DNA of 64,000 bases from a virus, in the IMG/VR virus record IMGVR_UViG_3300028025_003013, positions 1-64,000 of that record; one strand, 5' to 3'. The position numbers and the translations under genes were made by a program. The notes beneath the pieces are model-generated. The model saw only the letters and a list, made by a program, of their open reading frames with translations. It ran no database searches and was not told the DNA's origin. This document shows, in pieces, positions 28,270 to 36,249 of the stretch (position 1 is the stretch's first letter; each line of letters starts with the position of its first letter).

Positions 28270-28557
28270 ATGAATGATCTCTTTAAACCTACCTTTGACT
28301 GGATTCGTGATGACTTTGTTAGTAATCGCACTCGTTTTCTTGTGGAGTTGCTTGCTTGGGCTATCAGCATTGGCTGTAGTATCACGATGGCACTCACTGT
28401 CCCCACTCCCCCTCTTCTTGCTTTGTACCCTGTTTGGATCGCTGGTTGCGCCATGTATGCTTGGGCTGCTTATACTCGGCAATCGTTTGGGATGTTGGCT
28501 AACTACATCCTGCTTACCCTTATCGACACAGTGGGTTTGATAAGGATGCTAACATGA
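28270..28557 (+). CDS. Membrane protein, probably from a leaderless mRNA
   Basis: 95 residues from ATG 28270. Charged N-terminus, then three hydrophobic segments (about 22-45, 48-66, 72-92). The predicted transcription start coincides with the ATG and there is no ribosome site. Alternative in-frame starts downstream would truncate the first helix. Function unknown. Confidence 0.68.
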   Translation: MNDLFKPTFDWIRDDFVSNRTRFLVELLAWAISIGCSITMALTVPTPPLLALYPVWIAGCAMYAWAAYTRQSFGMLANYILLTLIDTVGLIRMLT

Positions 28558-28727
28558 AGTGGTTACGCTATTCAGGTATAACTTTGGGGATGACTCTCAA
28601 TCCCTTTCACTGGACGTTTGTTGCTCGTTGGATTAAGCCAACTGATATGGATCCCTGTCAATATGGGTTCTATGTTTCGCTGGGATTTATTTGGTTGCGT
28701 ATATGGATTGATAATGGAGACTGGTAA
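28554..28727 (+). CDS. Small aromatic membrane-associated protein
   Basis: 57 residues (MKWLRYSGITLGMTLNPFHW...), Trp/Phe-rich with a hydrophobic C-terminal half (YVSLGFIWLRIWI). ATGA overlap with the preceding gene, TAATG with the next. A similar short protein type is common in phages; no role known. Confidence 0.65.
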   Translation: MKWLRYSGITLGMTLNPFHWTFVARWIKPTDMDPCQYGFYVSLGFIWLRIWIDNGDW

Positions 28728-28930
28728 TGAAAATCGAAGATGCAGATTTTGTTTTGACAAGAAGCCAAATTTTAAAGCTGGCAGAATTGGCCAATCATTT
28801 TAAAGACACAAAGTTTTTTAATCTGTACGAAACCAATGACAATGGTATCGGACCATCAACGCATGTTCGGTTCGATCTGTTTGAAGAGGATGATACGAAA
28901 CTTAACATAACTGATGTGAGTACATGGTAA
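28727..28930 (+). CDS. Small hypothetical protein
   Basis: 67 residues, mixed charge (MKIEDADFVLTRSQILKLAELANHFKD). Ends in a TAATG junction. No family recognised. Confidence 0.65.
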   Translation: MKIEDADFVLTRSQILKLAELANHFKDTKFFNLYETNDNGIGPSTHVRFDLFEEDDTKLNITDVSTW

Positions 28931-29142
28931 TGGACGACAACAAACTTGAGAAAATCGCTTATGAGATTGATGACTTTCTTGCAGAGTTGATTACGAAGTA
29001 TGAATTGGATGCGCTTGTTGCATCATCTATCATACTGGCTCGTTTGACTCGCATGAATGTTGAGGTAGATGGCGGAGAAGAATTTAAAAACCTAATGCGT
29101 AGCGCAATGGGTAAGACACTTGAACGAAATAATATACACTAG
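28930..29142 (+). CDS. Small helical protein
   Basis: 70 residues from ATG 28930; ATG 28924 would add two residues. Helical with LEKIAYEIDDFLAELITKYELDALVASSIILARL. This pattern (helix, hydrophobic stretch, then E-F--LM) recurs in small phage proteins of unknown function. Confidence 0.65.
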   Translation: MDDNKLEKIAYEIDDFLAELITKYELDALVASSIILARLTRMNVEVDGGEEFKNLMRSAMGKTLERNNIH

Positions 29143-29150
29143 GAAAAACT

Positions 29151-30023
29151 ATGAAAATCGCAATTTGCTCGGATGTCCACCTTGAATTTGGACAATTGAA
29201 TTTGGAGAATACTGACAATGCTGAAGTTCTTGTTCTATCTGGTGATATCTGTACTGCTGTTGATCTTCGTGTTACCGATAGCATTCTTTCTTCTGCCAAA
29301 ACTGATCGCTATCTTGATTTCTTTACTGCTTGTAGTCGTAACTTTCCTCATGTGGTGTATGTCATGGGCAATCATGAGCATTATCATGGCGACTATGCTA
29401 CTTCTGCTGGTTTTCTAAAAGATGCCATGAAGCAATGTGGTGATAACATTCACTTCCTCGACAAAGAAGTTTGGGAACTGAACGACCATGTGTTTATCGG
29501 TGGCACTCTTTGGACTGACATGAATGGCGAAGATGAGATGACGATGAATCATGTGTCTCGTCGTATGAACGATTTTCAGATCTGTGAGAACAGTGCGGAG
29601 ATGGTTAACTACAGAACATTTGATACTGAAGATGACCACAAGAAAGTACGATTCAAAACTCGTCCAGCAACTTTGTCTCCAAGGCATGTAGTGGAAGACC
29701 ACAAAGCCATGCTAAAGGTAATTGAAGATACTTACGACAACACTCCTCCATGGAAGACTATTGTTGTTTGTACGCATCATGCACCAAGCAAAGGTTCTGA
29801 GCATCCACGTTACAAGACGGATCAATTGATGAATGGTGCTTACAATTCTCAGTTGGATGGCTTTATCATGGATCGTCCAGGTATCAAACTGTGGACTCAT
29901 GGTCACACTCATGAAGACTTTGACTACATGATTAAAGGTTGCCGTGTTGTTTGCAACCCTCGTGGTTACATTAACTACGAAGATCGTGCAGATCGTTTCG
30001 AACTTAAATTTGTTGAGGTATAA
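29151..30023 (+). CDS. Calcineurin-like metallophosphoesterase
   Basis: 290 residues. Complete metal-site motif series: DVH (Asp8, His10), SGDIC, GNHEHYHGD, CTHHAPS and THGHTHEDF, then VVCNPRGY. The enzyme would hydrolyse a phosphomonoester or phosphodiester; the substrate is not readable. Members occur in many large phages. AGGAAAAACT precedes ATG 29151. Confidence 0.88.
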   Translation: MKIAICSDVHLEFGQLNLENTDNAEVLVLSGDICTAVDLRVTDSILSSAKTDRYLDFFTACSRNFPHVVYVMGNHEHYHGDYATSAGFLKDAMKQCGDNIHFLDKEVWELNDHVFIGGTLWTDMNGEDEMTMNHVSRRMNDFQICENSAEMVNYRTFDTEDDHKKVRFKTRPATLSPRHVVEDHKAMLKVIEDTYDNTPPWKTIVVCTHHAPSKGSEHPRYKTDQLMNGAYNSQLDGFIMDRPGIKLWTHGHTHEDFDYMIKGCRVVCNPRGYINYEDRADRFELKFVEV

Positions 30024-30024
30024 T

Positions 30025-30144
30025 ATGGGACTGTTGAAGTCTATTCGTGAATGGTTTGTCAATGCGTTTAAAACTAGATGCACTGGCGACTGCAACCAAG
30101 GAAGGAACTGCACATGTCGGATTACAGACCAGATAAGTGGGTAG
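30025..30144 (+). CDS. Very small Cys-containing protein
   Basis: 39 residues from ATG 30025, one base after the preceding TAA. A basic amphipathic N-terminal helix (MGLLKSIREWFVNAFKTR) is followed by CTGDCNQGRNCTC, four Cys that may bind metal. Overlaps the next gene by 31 bases. Short but preserved as part of the operon; moderate confidence. Confidence 0.5.
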   Translation: MGLLKSIREWFVNAFKTRCTGDCNQGRNCTCRITDQISG

Positions 30145-30449
30145 TTGTTAAAATTACTAGCAAAGAATATCCAGCAATTCATAAGGTGTTTGCCTGTTGG
30201 TATGGTGGATGGGCTGGTTCTGATTCATGGAAGCTGAACAGTGGTATTACCAAAGCTACTCTCGAAGGCAATGTATATTCCTTTGAGGGTAGTTCTGGTT
30301 CTGTTTATGAATGTCACAAAGACTGCTACGGAACGAATGGGTATGGTAGTGGTGTTCTCAATAATATGATTGACAGAGTTGAGAAGATTGGTGGAACAGT
30401 AGAAGTCCTACCAGAAGAAACGAATTGGTTGGAGATAAATTATGAGTAA
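30114..30449 (+). CDS. Conserved phage hypothetical protein
   Basis: 111 residues from ATG 30114 (AAGGAAGG upstream). Beta-rich protein with W-V-VKITSKEYPAIHKVFACWYGGWAGSDSW and GSVYECHKDCYGT motifs, typical of a hypothetical family recurring in T4-like phages. No function known. Confidence 0.75.
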   Translation: MSDYRPDKWVVVKITSKEYPAIHKVFACWYGGWAGSDSWKLNSGITKATLEGNVYSFEGSSGSVYECHKDCYGTNGYGSGVLNNMIDRVEKIGGTVEVLPEETNWLEINYE

Positions 30450-31062
30450 ACCCTGCAATGAACATCCTGATGCACCCCATGGGTTCATGCGAGACGCATC
30501 TCATGACGCAGGGGAATACGTTTGTGAATGTCATTTTTGGAACCCAGAGGAAGACTATCATAGCGACAAAGGTTATGAAGTTGGAACATTGGAAGATTGT
30601 GAAGCATTTGACCGAAAACGAAATATGAAGTATACTATAACTGTAGAGGAAGATCCTGTAACTGGTGAACTTGTTTTACCTTTTACGGATGAAATCATAG
30701 AGCAAGTGGGCTGGAAGATCGGTGATACGATCGACTGGAAAGATAATCATAATGGGAGTTTTACCTTGAGCAAAGTTGATAAAGTTTGGGTAATGGTTGA
30801 TACGATCTTTACCTATCGCATGCGTTACTGCGTGCAAGCACCTGCCAGCAATCCAGAGTATGCTTTGGATGACGTAACGATGGAAACTGCAAAAGAGTTT
30901 TCGCAGTTGCCTATTGGGGAACACATTGTTTCTCATCGAGTTGTTTCTGAAGCAGAAGCAATCGCCATGTGTGATGTTGACAATGACTACTGCAAAGAAT
31001 GGACTTCTGAAAAGAAGGTTGAAGTGTTTTTTACTAAAGAAGGTGAAAAGGTACAACTATGA
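30442..31062 (+). CDS. Phage protein with AbrB-like segment
   Basis: 206 residues. N-terminal region with several Cys/His (C-EHPDAPHGFMRDASHDAGEYVCECHFW). Middle YTITVEEDPVTGELVLPFTDEIIEQVGWKIGDTIDW resembles the swapped-hairpin AbrB/SpoVT fold, often DNA binding. The C-terminus is alpha/beta without motifs. A transcriptional or antitoxin-like role is possible but unproven. GGAG precedes ATG 30442. Confidence 0.65.
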   Translation: MSKPCNEHPDAPHGFMRDASHDAGEYVCECHFWNPEEDYHSDKGYEVGTLEDCEAFDRKRNMKYTITVEEDPVTGELVLPFTDEIIEQVGWKIGDTIDWKDNHNGSFTLSKVDKVWVMVDTIFTYRMRYCVQAPASNPEYALDDVTMETAKEFSQLPIGEHIVSHRVVSEAEAIAMCDVDNDYCKEWTSEKKVEVFFTKEGEKVQL

Positions 31063-31361
31063 AATATACGCTGACATGTGAACAAGGTTCTTTTAAGAAC
31101 ACAGTGCAGTTTGAAGAAGACTTCCTGCCGTCTGTTCTAGAGAATATGCAACTGTTTTTAAAGGGTTGTGGCTTTCACTTTGATGGTACGTTGGATATCA
31201 TTAACGAAGAAACTGAAGAACTGTATAGCGACACCCATGACTTTCGTGGTATGGACTGGGAACAAACTGTTAAGGTTACTAACCTTAACCAGACAGATAT
31301 GTTTGACTCCATGGATCTTCAGCATGCACCCAATTACTACGATACAGAGAGAAACAAATAA
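31059..31361 (+). CDS. Hypothetical protein
   Basis: 100 residues, acidic. FEEDFLPSVLENMQLFLKGCGFHFDGTLDII is the pattern of a small phage family. Overlaps with both neighbours by a few bases. Function unknown. Confidence 0.7.
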   Translation: MKYTLTCEQGSFKNTVQFEEDFLPSVLENMQLFLKGCGFHFDGTLDIINEETEELYSDTHDFRGMDWEQTVKVTNLNQTDMFDSMDLQHAPNYYDTERNK

Positions 31362-31714
31362 TGGGAATGCCACTTGATGTTCTTTTGTTTCAGCAGGCAT
31401 GTGACCAGAAATCTTCTGAGGCTAACGCTGATCTATACAAACTGTTGATCTCAGAAGAGGTCAAAGAGTTTTGGGATGCTGATGCTGAAGAAGATGACGT
31501 AGAAAGATTGGATGCCTGCATGGATATGATCTGGGTTATACTTGGATACTGTCACATGAAAGGTTACAATGTTGCTGGCGCATGGGACGAAGTTGTTCGT
31601 ACCAATATGGCAAAGGTTGATCCAGTAACAGGCAAAGTCCGTCGTCGTGAAGACGGAAAGATTCTTAAACCAGAAGGGTGGAAGCCACCCGATATGAGTA
31701 AATTTATAAAATGA
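31361..31714 (+). CDS. MazG/PRA-PH-like nucleotide pyrophosphohydrolase
   Basis: 117 residues. ADLYKLLISEEVKEFWDADAEED and ERLDACMDMIWVILGYC give the ExxE...ExxxD-type metal site of the all-alpha NTP pyrophosphohydrolases. The C-terminal DEVVRTNMAKVDPVTGKVRRREDGKILKPEGWKPPD is the conserved tail of the phage branch. Distinct from the one at 18757, so the phage carries two such enzymes. Confidence 0.85.
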   Translation: MGMPLDVLLFQQACDQKSSEANADLYKLLISEEVKEFWDADAEEDDVERLDACMDMIWVILGYCHMKGYNVAGAWDEVVRTNMAKVDPVTGKVRRREDGKILKPEGWKPPDMSKFIK

Positions 31715-32211
31715 TTACGTTATACTTAGACATGGATGGTGTGCTTTGTGATTTTCATAAAGCATACATCGCACTACCTGGAGTTGTTCCAGGAGAATTC
31801 GATCGCAAGAAATTTCGATCAGCAGTTCTCGATTACAAAATCTTTGAAGATCTGGATATGATGCCAGACACTCAAGAACTGTTGAACCATGTTTCTAAGT
31901 TAAATGTTAAAATTGAGATCCTGACTTCCATGGGTACGCATGACCCATTTCAGGGTAACGAAGCCAAGCATCAGAAACAACACTGGTTGAACAAGCATAA
32001 CATTCCTTACAGGGCTAACTTTGTTCGCAGTAAGCCAGAAAAGGCTGAGTATGCTACACCAACATCTATCTTGATTGACGACTCTATTGGTTGCGTCAAG
32101 CCATTTGAGTTTGCTGGTGGTCATGCGATCCTTCATACAAAGGCAAAGAAAACTATTGCAGAACTGGATAATCTCATCCTTCAAATCACTGCATTGAGCA
32201 CACTACGATGA
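31711..32211 (+). CDS. 5'(3')-deoxyribonucleotidase-like HAD phosphatase
   Basis: 166 residues. HAD motif I LDMDGVLCDF (nucleophile Asp5, Asp7), motif II ILTSM, motif III Lys (KPEKAEYA) and motif IV ILIDDS are all present. Matches small phage/bacterial 5' nucleotidases that dephosphorylate dNMPs or balance pools. ATGA overlaps on both sides. Confidence 0.87.
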   Translation: MITLYLDMDGVLCDFHKAYIALPGVVPGEFDRKKFRSAVLDYKIFEDLDMMPDTQELLNHVSKLNVKIEILTSMGTHDPFQGNEAKHQKQHWLNKHNIPYRANFVRSKPEKAEYATPTSILIDDSIGCVKPFEFAGGHAILHTKAKKTIAELDNLILQITALSTLR

Positions 32212-32744
32212 ACATCTTCTATCTTGATAATGATCCGAAAGTCTGTGCAGAAATGCATGTTGATAAACATTGCGTAAAGATGATACTTGAATATGCTCAA
32301 CTTCTTTCTACTGCTCATCGTATTCTTGATGGCACTGAATTTACTGGCGTCAGTAAAACTGGTCGGAAACAAACTCGATTCGTTCTTTCTGACAGCCGTG
32401 AATCTGTTCTGTATAGTGCTACTCATGTCAACCATCCTTCAGCTGTTTGGGTAAGAAAGTCCTACGAAAACTATGAGTGGTTGTATCAACTGTTCGTTTC
32501 GTTGCTGAACGAATATACCTATCGCTACGGCAAAGTTCATGCGACACAAAGGTTAGTGGATGACCTGTATACACCACCAAGCAATATCCCGAAGGGTATC
32601 GGATTCACCGAACCAACCCCAGCCATGCCAGACACCTACAAAGTCTCTGGCGATTCCATTTCGTCATATAAAAACTACTACCTCGGTGACAAACAGAGGA
32701 TGTTCTCATGGAAAAATCGTCCAACACCAAACTGGATTCGCTAA
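32208..32744 (+). CDS. Conserved phage hypothetical protein
   Basis: 178 residues. Opening MNIFYLDNDPKVCAEMHVDKHCVKMILEYAQLLSTAHR and later HPSAVWVR-S--NY-WLY-LF--LL-EYTYRYGK-HA mark a family widespread in T4-like and other marine phages. The His/Asp/Lys-rich N-terminal motif suggests an enzyme, possibly acting on nucleic acid, but no reaction is established to my knowledge. Confidence 0.8.
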   Translation: MNIFYLDNDPKVCAEMHVDKHCVKMILEYAQLLSTAHRILDGTEFTGVSKTGRKQTRFVLSDSRESVLYSATHVNHPSAVWVRKSYENYEWLYQLFVSLLNEYTYRYGKVHATQRLVDDLYTPPSNIPKGIGFTEPTPAMPDTYKVSGDSISSYKNYYLGDKQRMFSWKNRPTPNWIR

Positions 32745-32747
32745 ATA
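32741..32747 (+). promoter_or_regulatory. Possible late promoter box CTAAATA
   Basis: CTAAATA at the end of the preceding gene, 26 bp before ATG 32774. One mismatch type relative to TATAAATA; similar boxes precede 36587 and gp32. Confidence 0.35.
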
Positions 32748-32773
32748 CTATTATCCCATTACTGGAACATTGA

Positions 32774-33016
32774 ATGCCTACATATAGTTTTAGAAATAAA
32801 AACACTGGTGAGATACATGATGAAGTTATGCGCATCGCTGCTAGAGAGCAGTATCTACTAGATAATCCCCAACTCGAATCAATCATAACAAGTGCACCTG
32901 CATTTGCTGGGGATCATATCACAATCAAAACCGACTCAGGATTTAAGGAGGTGCTACAGAAGATACATGAACGAACCCCAGGAAGTCAGCTAAACAAATC
33001 TTCATCTCAACTCTAA
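32774..33016 (+). CDS. FmdB-like small T4-type protein
   Basis: 80 residues. The MPTYSFRNKNTGEIHDEVMRIAAREQYLLDNPQLESI start is the pattern of phage proteins annotated as FmdB-family or neck-region proteins in T4-like phages, though the Cys pairs of true FmdB zinc ribbons are absent. The function is uncertain. Confidence 0.7.
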   Translation: MPTYSFRNKNTGEIHDEVMRIAAREQYLLDNPQLESIITSAPAFAGDHITIKTDSGFKEVLQKIHERTPGSQLNKSSSQL

Positions 33017-33026
33017 GGAAGTCTAA

Positions 33027-33794
33027 ATGGCTCGTACCGCAGCAGCAAAAAGAATAGATAATGTACAAAGTGAGCCAGTTAAATTAAAGACAGTGAATAA
33101 TCAATTACGCATACGAATTGATGACCTAAAAACTTTTCAACCCTTAACAGACAATCAAAAGTTATTCTTTGAAGCGTATAAACGTGGTGACTATTTCATG
33201 GCACTGCATGGTGTCGCTGGAACAGGTAAAACCTTTTGTGCGTTATACAAAGCGATTGAAGAGGTACTGGATAAAGCAAATCCTTTCAACAAGATTATTG
33301 TAGTTCGTTCCGCAGTTCAGTCTCGTGAGATTGGACACTTACCAGGAGATGTGGATGAGAAGATGGAAATCTATCAACAGCCATATCGTCAGATTTGCCA
33401 TACACTGTTCGATCGCAAAGACGCATGGGACAGATTAGAAGAACAACATCATATCGAATTCATCTCTACCTCATTCATTCGTGGTATGTCCTTTGATGAT
33501 GCAATCATTATTGTTGACGAGATGCAGAATATGACGTATGAGGAAATTGATACAGTCATGACACGTGTTGGTTATCGCTCCAAGATTATCTGGTGCGGAG
33601 ACTATCGTCAGACTGATCTAAATAGACGTAAGAACGATGTTACAGGAATTCTTAAATTCTTTGACATCGCCCAGCACATGAGTGCTTTCACAAGAATTGA
33701 ATTTACCGTAGATGACATTGTACGTTCGTCTTTGGTTAAAGATTATATTTTGGCCAAACTCCGTTACGAAGATTACGAGGATAAAAAGAAATGA
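33027..33794 (+). CDS. phoH: PhoH-like ATPase
   Basis: 255 residues. Walker A GVAGTGKT (62-69), IIVVRSAVQSREIGHLPGD, IIIVDEMQN (Walker B) and WCGDYRQTDL match PhoH. It is an auxiliary gene very common in marine and freshwater phages, with a P-loop helicase-like core and an uncertain role (phosphate stress or RNA metabolism). AAGGA precedes ATG 33027. Confidence 0.92.
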   Translation: MARTAAAKRIDNVQSEPVKLKTVNNQLRIRIDDLKTFQPLTDNQKLFFEAYKRGDYFMALHGVAGTGKTFCALYKAIEEVLDKANPFNKIIVVRSAVQSREIGHLPGDVDEKMEIYQQPYRQICHTLFDRKDAWDRLEEQHHIEFISTSFIRGMSFDDAIIIVDEMQNMTYEEIDTVMTRVGYRSKIIWCGDYRQTDLNRRKNDVTGILKFFDIAQHMSAFTRIEFTVDDIVRSSLVKDYILAKLRYEDYEDKKK

Positions 33795-34405
33795 TTACTG
33801 TAGAACAATTTACCGAAATGTTCCCAAAGAACAAAAACCCACAGGCATGGACAGCAGCACTAAATGAAGTGTTGCCTACCTACAAGATTGATACACCAGA
33901 ACGCATTGCATCGTTCCTTGCTCAGTGTGGTCATGAGTCTGCTGGATTCACTGTGCTTCAAGAAAACCTAAACTACTCTGCTGATGGTCTAAACAAGATC
34001 TTCAAGAAATATTTTCCTACACTTGATTCCGCACAACCATACGCACGCAAGCCAGAGATGATTGCTAATCGTGTTTATGGTGGTCGCATGGGCAATGGCG
34101 ACGAATCGTCTGGTGAAGGATATAAGTTCCGTGGACGTGGTCCGATCCAGTTGACTGGTAAAGACAACTACGCTGCATGCTCTGACTTTTTGTTCCAAGA
34201 CGACACATTGATTCAGAATCCAGATATGCTTCTTGATCCAGAGTACGCATTGCACTCAGCATGCTGGTTCTGGTGGAAGAATGATCTAAACAACTACGCA
34301 GACTCTGCTGATCTAGTTACCATGACCAAGCGTATCAATGGTGGCACTATCGGTCTCGAAGATCGTATTAAACATTACAATCATGCGATGGAAATCTTTG
34401 CGTAA
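33791..34405 (+). CDS. GH19 endolysin (chitinase-like lysozyme)
   Basis: 204 residues. Catalytic region AQCGHESAGFTVLQENLNYSADGL has the GH19 glutamate; FRGRGPIQLTGKDNYAACSDFL and WWKNDLNNYADS complete the fold. It would cut the glycan strand of peptidoglycan at lysis. No signal peptide, so holin-dependent. A second GH19-like domain occurs in the tail hub protein at 51187. Confidence 0.9.
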   Translation: MITVEQFTEMFPKNKNPQAWTAALNEVLPTYKIDTPERIASFLAQCGHESAGFTVLQENLNYSADGLNKIFKKYFPTLDSAQPYARKPEMIANRVYGGRMGNGDESSGEGYKFRGRGPIQLTGKDNYAACSDFLFQDDTLIQNPDMLLDPEYALHSACWFWWKNDLNNYADSADLVTMTKRINGGTIGLEDRIKHYNHAMEIFA

Positions 34406-35058
34406 TGTTCAACCGCATATATCATGATATTCCAAAATTGGAACGTGCCACCGCACCTGATGGCAGTCGAGTTTATAAGACGCCATCGGGTCGAGCCTAT
34501 CCTAGCGTCACAACAGTTACGGGACAGTACAACAAAGCAGCAATCATCGAATGGAGAAACCGAGTCGGAGAAGCAGAAGCCAACCGAATCAGTTCAACAG
34601 CTGCAAAGCGTGGAACCAGAGTCCATACCCTGTGCGAATCCTATCTCAACAATGAGTCTGTTGAACCAAATATGTTTGATGCAGAGACTTTCAAAGCAAT
34701 CAAACCATACCTAGATAACATACAAGACATTCACTGTCTTGAAACTGCGTTATACTCAGACCACTTAGAAGTTGCAGGAACAGTTGATTGCATCGCTAAA
34801 TATAATGGTAAGATGTCTGTCATTGACTTTAAAACTTCCAAGAGAAGAAAGAGTCGTGATGATATTCACAATTACTTTATGCAATGCTCTGCCTATGCAG
34901 TCGCCTTTGAAGAACGCACTGGTGTTCCTGTAGGTAAGATTGTTATCATAATGGCAGTTGATGATGACGACACGATAATCTTTGAAGAGAATCGTGATGA
35001 GTGGATCAATGGGTTCATTGGACTCAGAGCGGATTACAAATCTTGGAAAGGTATTTAA
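34405..35058 (+). CDS. PD-(D/E)XK exonuclease (RecB/Cas4-like)
   Basis: 217 residues. GTRVHTLCESYL (motif I His/Glu helix), VAGTVDCIAKYNGKMSVIDFKTSKR (the D...DxK catalytic core) and YFMQCSAYAVAFEERTG (motif IV Gln/Tyr) are complete. Similar exonucleases are found in cyanophages and near PhoH in other T4-like phages. Likely role: host DNA degradation or recombination. Confidence 0.88.
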   Translation: MFNRIYHDIPKLERATAPDGSRVYKTPSGRAYPSVTTVTGQYNKAAIIEWRNRVGEAEANRISSTAAKRGTRVHTLCESYLNNESVEPNMFDAETFKAIKPYLDNIQDIHCLETALYSDHLEVAGTVDCIAKYNGKMSVIDFKTSKRRKSRDDIHNYFMQCSAYAVAFEERTGVPVGKIVIIMAVDDDDTIIFEENRDEWINGFIGLRADYKSWKGI

Positions 35059-35192
35059 TGAACGACAAGATGAAGATATGCATAGTGTGTGTAGAGTACA
35101 ATGCAGAAAAGAAAGTCTGTAACAAATGTGGATGCTACATGCCGTTAAAGAGTACGATTCCCTTTGCCAAGTGTCCACTGGGTAAATGGTAA
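35058..35192 (+). CDS. Small zinc-ribbon protein
   Basis: 44 residues from ATG 35058 (TAATG). CIVCVEYNAEKKVCNKCGCYMPLKS with a further Cys near the end forms a CxxC...CxxC zinc ribbon. Such mini-ribbons follow the exonuclease gene in other T4-like phages. Possibly an accessory to a nucleic-acid enzyme. Confidence 0.7.
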   Translation: MNDKMKICIVCVEYNAEKKVCNKCGCYMPLKSTIPFAKCPLGKW

Positions 35193-35203
35193 TCATGGAA
35201 CGA

Positions 35204-35232
35204 TTGACTTAAATTTAAAAATAGGGTAAACT
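35204..35232 (+). promoter_or_regulatory. Early sigma70-like promoter before 35234/tmRNA
   Basis: TTGACT, 17-bp spacer, TAAACT (35227-35232). The ATG at 35234 is only one base beyond the -10, so the true start of that gene or of transcription is uncertain. It could also drive the tmRNA precursor. Confidence 0.6.
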
Positions 35233-35233
35233 T

Positions 35234-35437
35234 ATGTTATATCTTGATTACACCTTTGATCTAAATGATAACATGATCGGGTTCGACAAGGAATTAAAAC
35301 TCCATGGGCATGTTAATGGAAACAGTTGGGGCAATTTGCCTGAGAGTTGGAAAGAGGGAGATCTTTGGAAACTCATGCTCGATGCCAACGGAAAAGTTTG
35401 TATGATGAGGATTAAGGATAGTGCAAGTAACATTTAA
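35234..35437 (+). CDS. Hypothetical protein, start uncertain
   Basis: 67 residues (MLYLDYTFDLNDNMIGFDKELKLHG...). ATG 35234 lies right at the promoter -10; no ribosome site is seen. Compact alpha/beta sequence with GNLPESWKEGDLWKLMLDANGKVCMMRI. If transcription starts near 35239, the real start could be the in-frame ATG at about 35273. Confidence 0.55.
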   Translation: MLYLDYTFDLNDNMIGFDKELKLHGHVNGNSWGNLPESWKEGDLWKLMLDANGKVCMMRIKDSASNI

Positions 35438-35570
35438 ATTGGTTGAGTACAGAGATGCTGGTATGATGACATACACATACTTCTGGACATTGAACAGTAA
35501 ACATGTTGGACCATATTTTAATAGTGAGAGCGAAGCAAAAGATTGGCTGAACGAAAGATTGGCCATTTGA
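35421..35570 (+). CDS. Small hypothetical protein (GTG start)
   Basis: 49 residues from GTG 35421 with AAGGA six bases ahead. TYTYFWTLNSKHVGPYFNSESEAKDWLNERL resembles short phage proteins. It ends immediately before the tmRNA acceptor piece, so the two may share a transcript. Confidence 0.55.
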   Translation: MQVTFKLVEYRDAGMMTYTYFWTLNSKHVGPYFNSESEAKDWLNERLAI

Positions 35571-35635
35571 TATTGCTGTATGAAGCAAAGAGAAAAGTGT
35601 CTTGGACGAGGGTTCGATTCCCTCCACCTCCACCA
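35571..35635 (+). ncRNA. ssrA: Permuted tmRNA, acceptor (3') piece
   Basis: This segment contains the tRNA-like 3' half of tmRNA. It has a TTGCT/AGCAA hairpin (35573-35588), CTTG able to pair with CAAG 35751-35754 (P2), T-arm GAGGG-TTCGATT-CCCTC (35608-35624), acceptor strand CACCTCC (35625-35631), A73 and CCA (to 35635). It pairs with GGGGGTG at 35724-35730 over 7 bp, including G3-U70, the alanine identity pair. It lies upstream of the 5' half, so the gene is circularly permuted. The 5' end of the piece is estimated. Confidence 0.88.
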
Positions 35636-35723
35636 AAAGTATTCTAAACTGGACGCAGGATCTAAGAAGGTTAAAAGTGGGTTGATCACCACAAGTAAGC
35701 TGGAGATCGAGAATGCTTTTGAT
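35636..35723 (+). ncRNA. Intervening segment of the permuted tmRNA precursor
   Basis: 88 nt between the CCA end and the mature 5' end, presumably removed by processing. AAAGTATTC (35636-35644) pairs with GAATGCTTT (35711-35719), nine pairs with one G-U, extending the acceptor helix. This is the expected closing loop of a permuted precursor. Confidence 0.8.
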
Positions 35724-36015
35724 GGGGGTGACTAGGTTTCGACAGGGCAACAAGTAAATGCGTGGACAGCACGACACAGATAGTCGTAAAAAGTAAAACA
35801 ACGTAAACGCAAACGACGAACAGTTCGCATTAGCAGCCTAAACACTGCTTAGGGTTTCGGTAGCTTTCCTCGTAACAGAATAAGCTACCACAAATTTGAG
35901 AGTTGGTAGGTCTCTTTAAAACCTATCGTTAGTTAGTCTTTGCTAATCAACAGCAACCGATACCTTAGTATCTTGTACTGTAATGATGGTGACGAAGCTG
36001 ATGAATTTGTTAGTT
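35724..36015 (+). ncRNA. ssrA: Permuted tmRNA, coding (5') piece with tag ANDEQFALAA
   Basis: Begins GGGGGTGACTAGGTTTCGAC, the conserved tmRNA 5' end. The tag frame GCA...TAA at 35809-35841 encodes ANDEQFALAA (E. coli: ANDENYALAA). Downstream stems GGTAGCTT/AAGCTACC (35859-35889) and GGTAGGT/ACCTATC (35905-35927) fit the pseudoknot domain. No acceptor-type 3' end exists downstream, which confirms the permutation. It would rescue stalled ribosomes and mark products for proteolysis. The 3' end is approximate. Confidence 0.9.
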
Positions 36016-36043
36016 TAACTTTTTAATTTTCTAAGGAAATGAT

Positions 36044-36238
36044 ATGAAAACATTGATCGCTACAATTTTGTCCGCATTCGCTTTGACATCTTTCGCTGCA
36101 GAGCCAGCTAAAGCCACAGCACCTGCACCAGCCAAGGCAACAGCACCAGCTGTAGCTACACCTGCGCCAGCACCTGCTAAGGCAGAGGCTAAGAAAGAAG
36201 AGAAGAAGGTAGAAAAGAAAGCCGAAGCTAAGAAGTAA
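36044..36238 (+). CDS. Secreted Ala/Pro/Lys-rich protein 1
   Basis: 64 residues. Signal peptide ending SFA-AEP (about residue 18), then low-complexity PAPAKATAPA repeats and a KAEAKKEEKKVEKK tail. Periplasmic, intrinsically disordered, strongly basic/acidic mixed charge. Paralogue of the next gene (same leader and AEPAKA start). CTAAGGAAATGAT provides the ribosome site. Function unknown. Confidence 0.75.
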   Translation: MKTLIATILSAFALTSFAAEPAKATAPAPAKATAPAVATPAPAPAKAEAKKEEKKVEKKAEAKK

Positions 36239-36249
36239 TTAGTTTTGCT

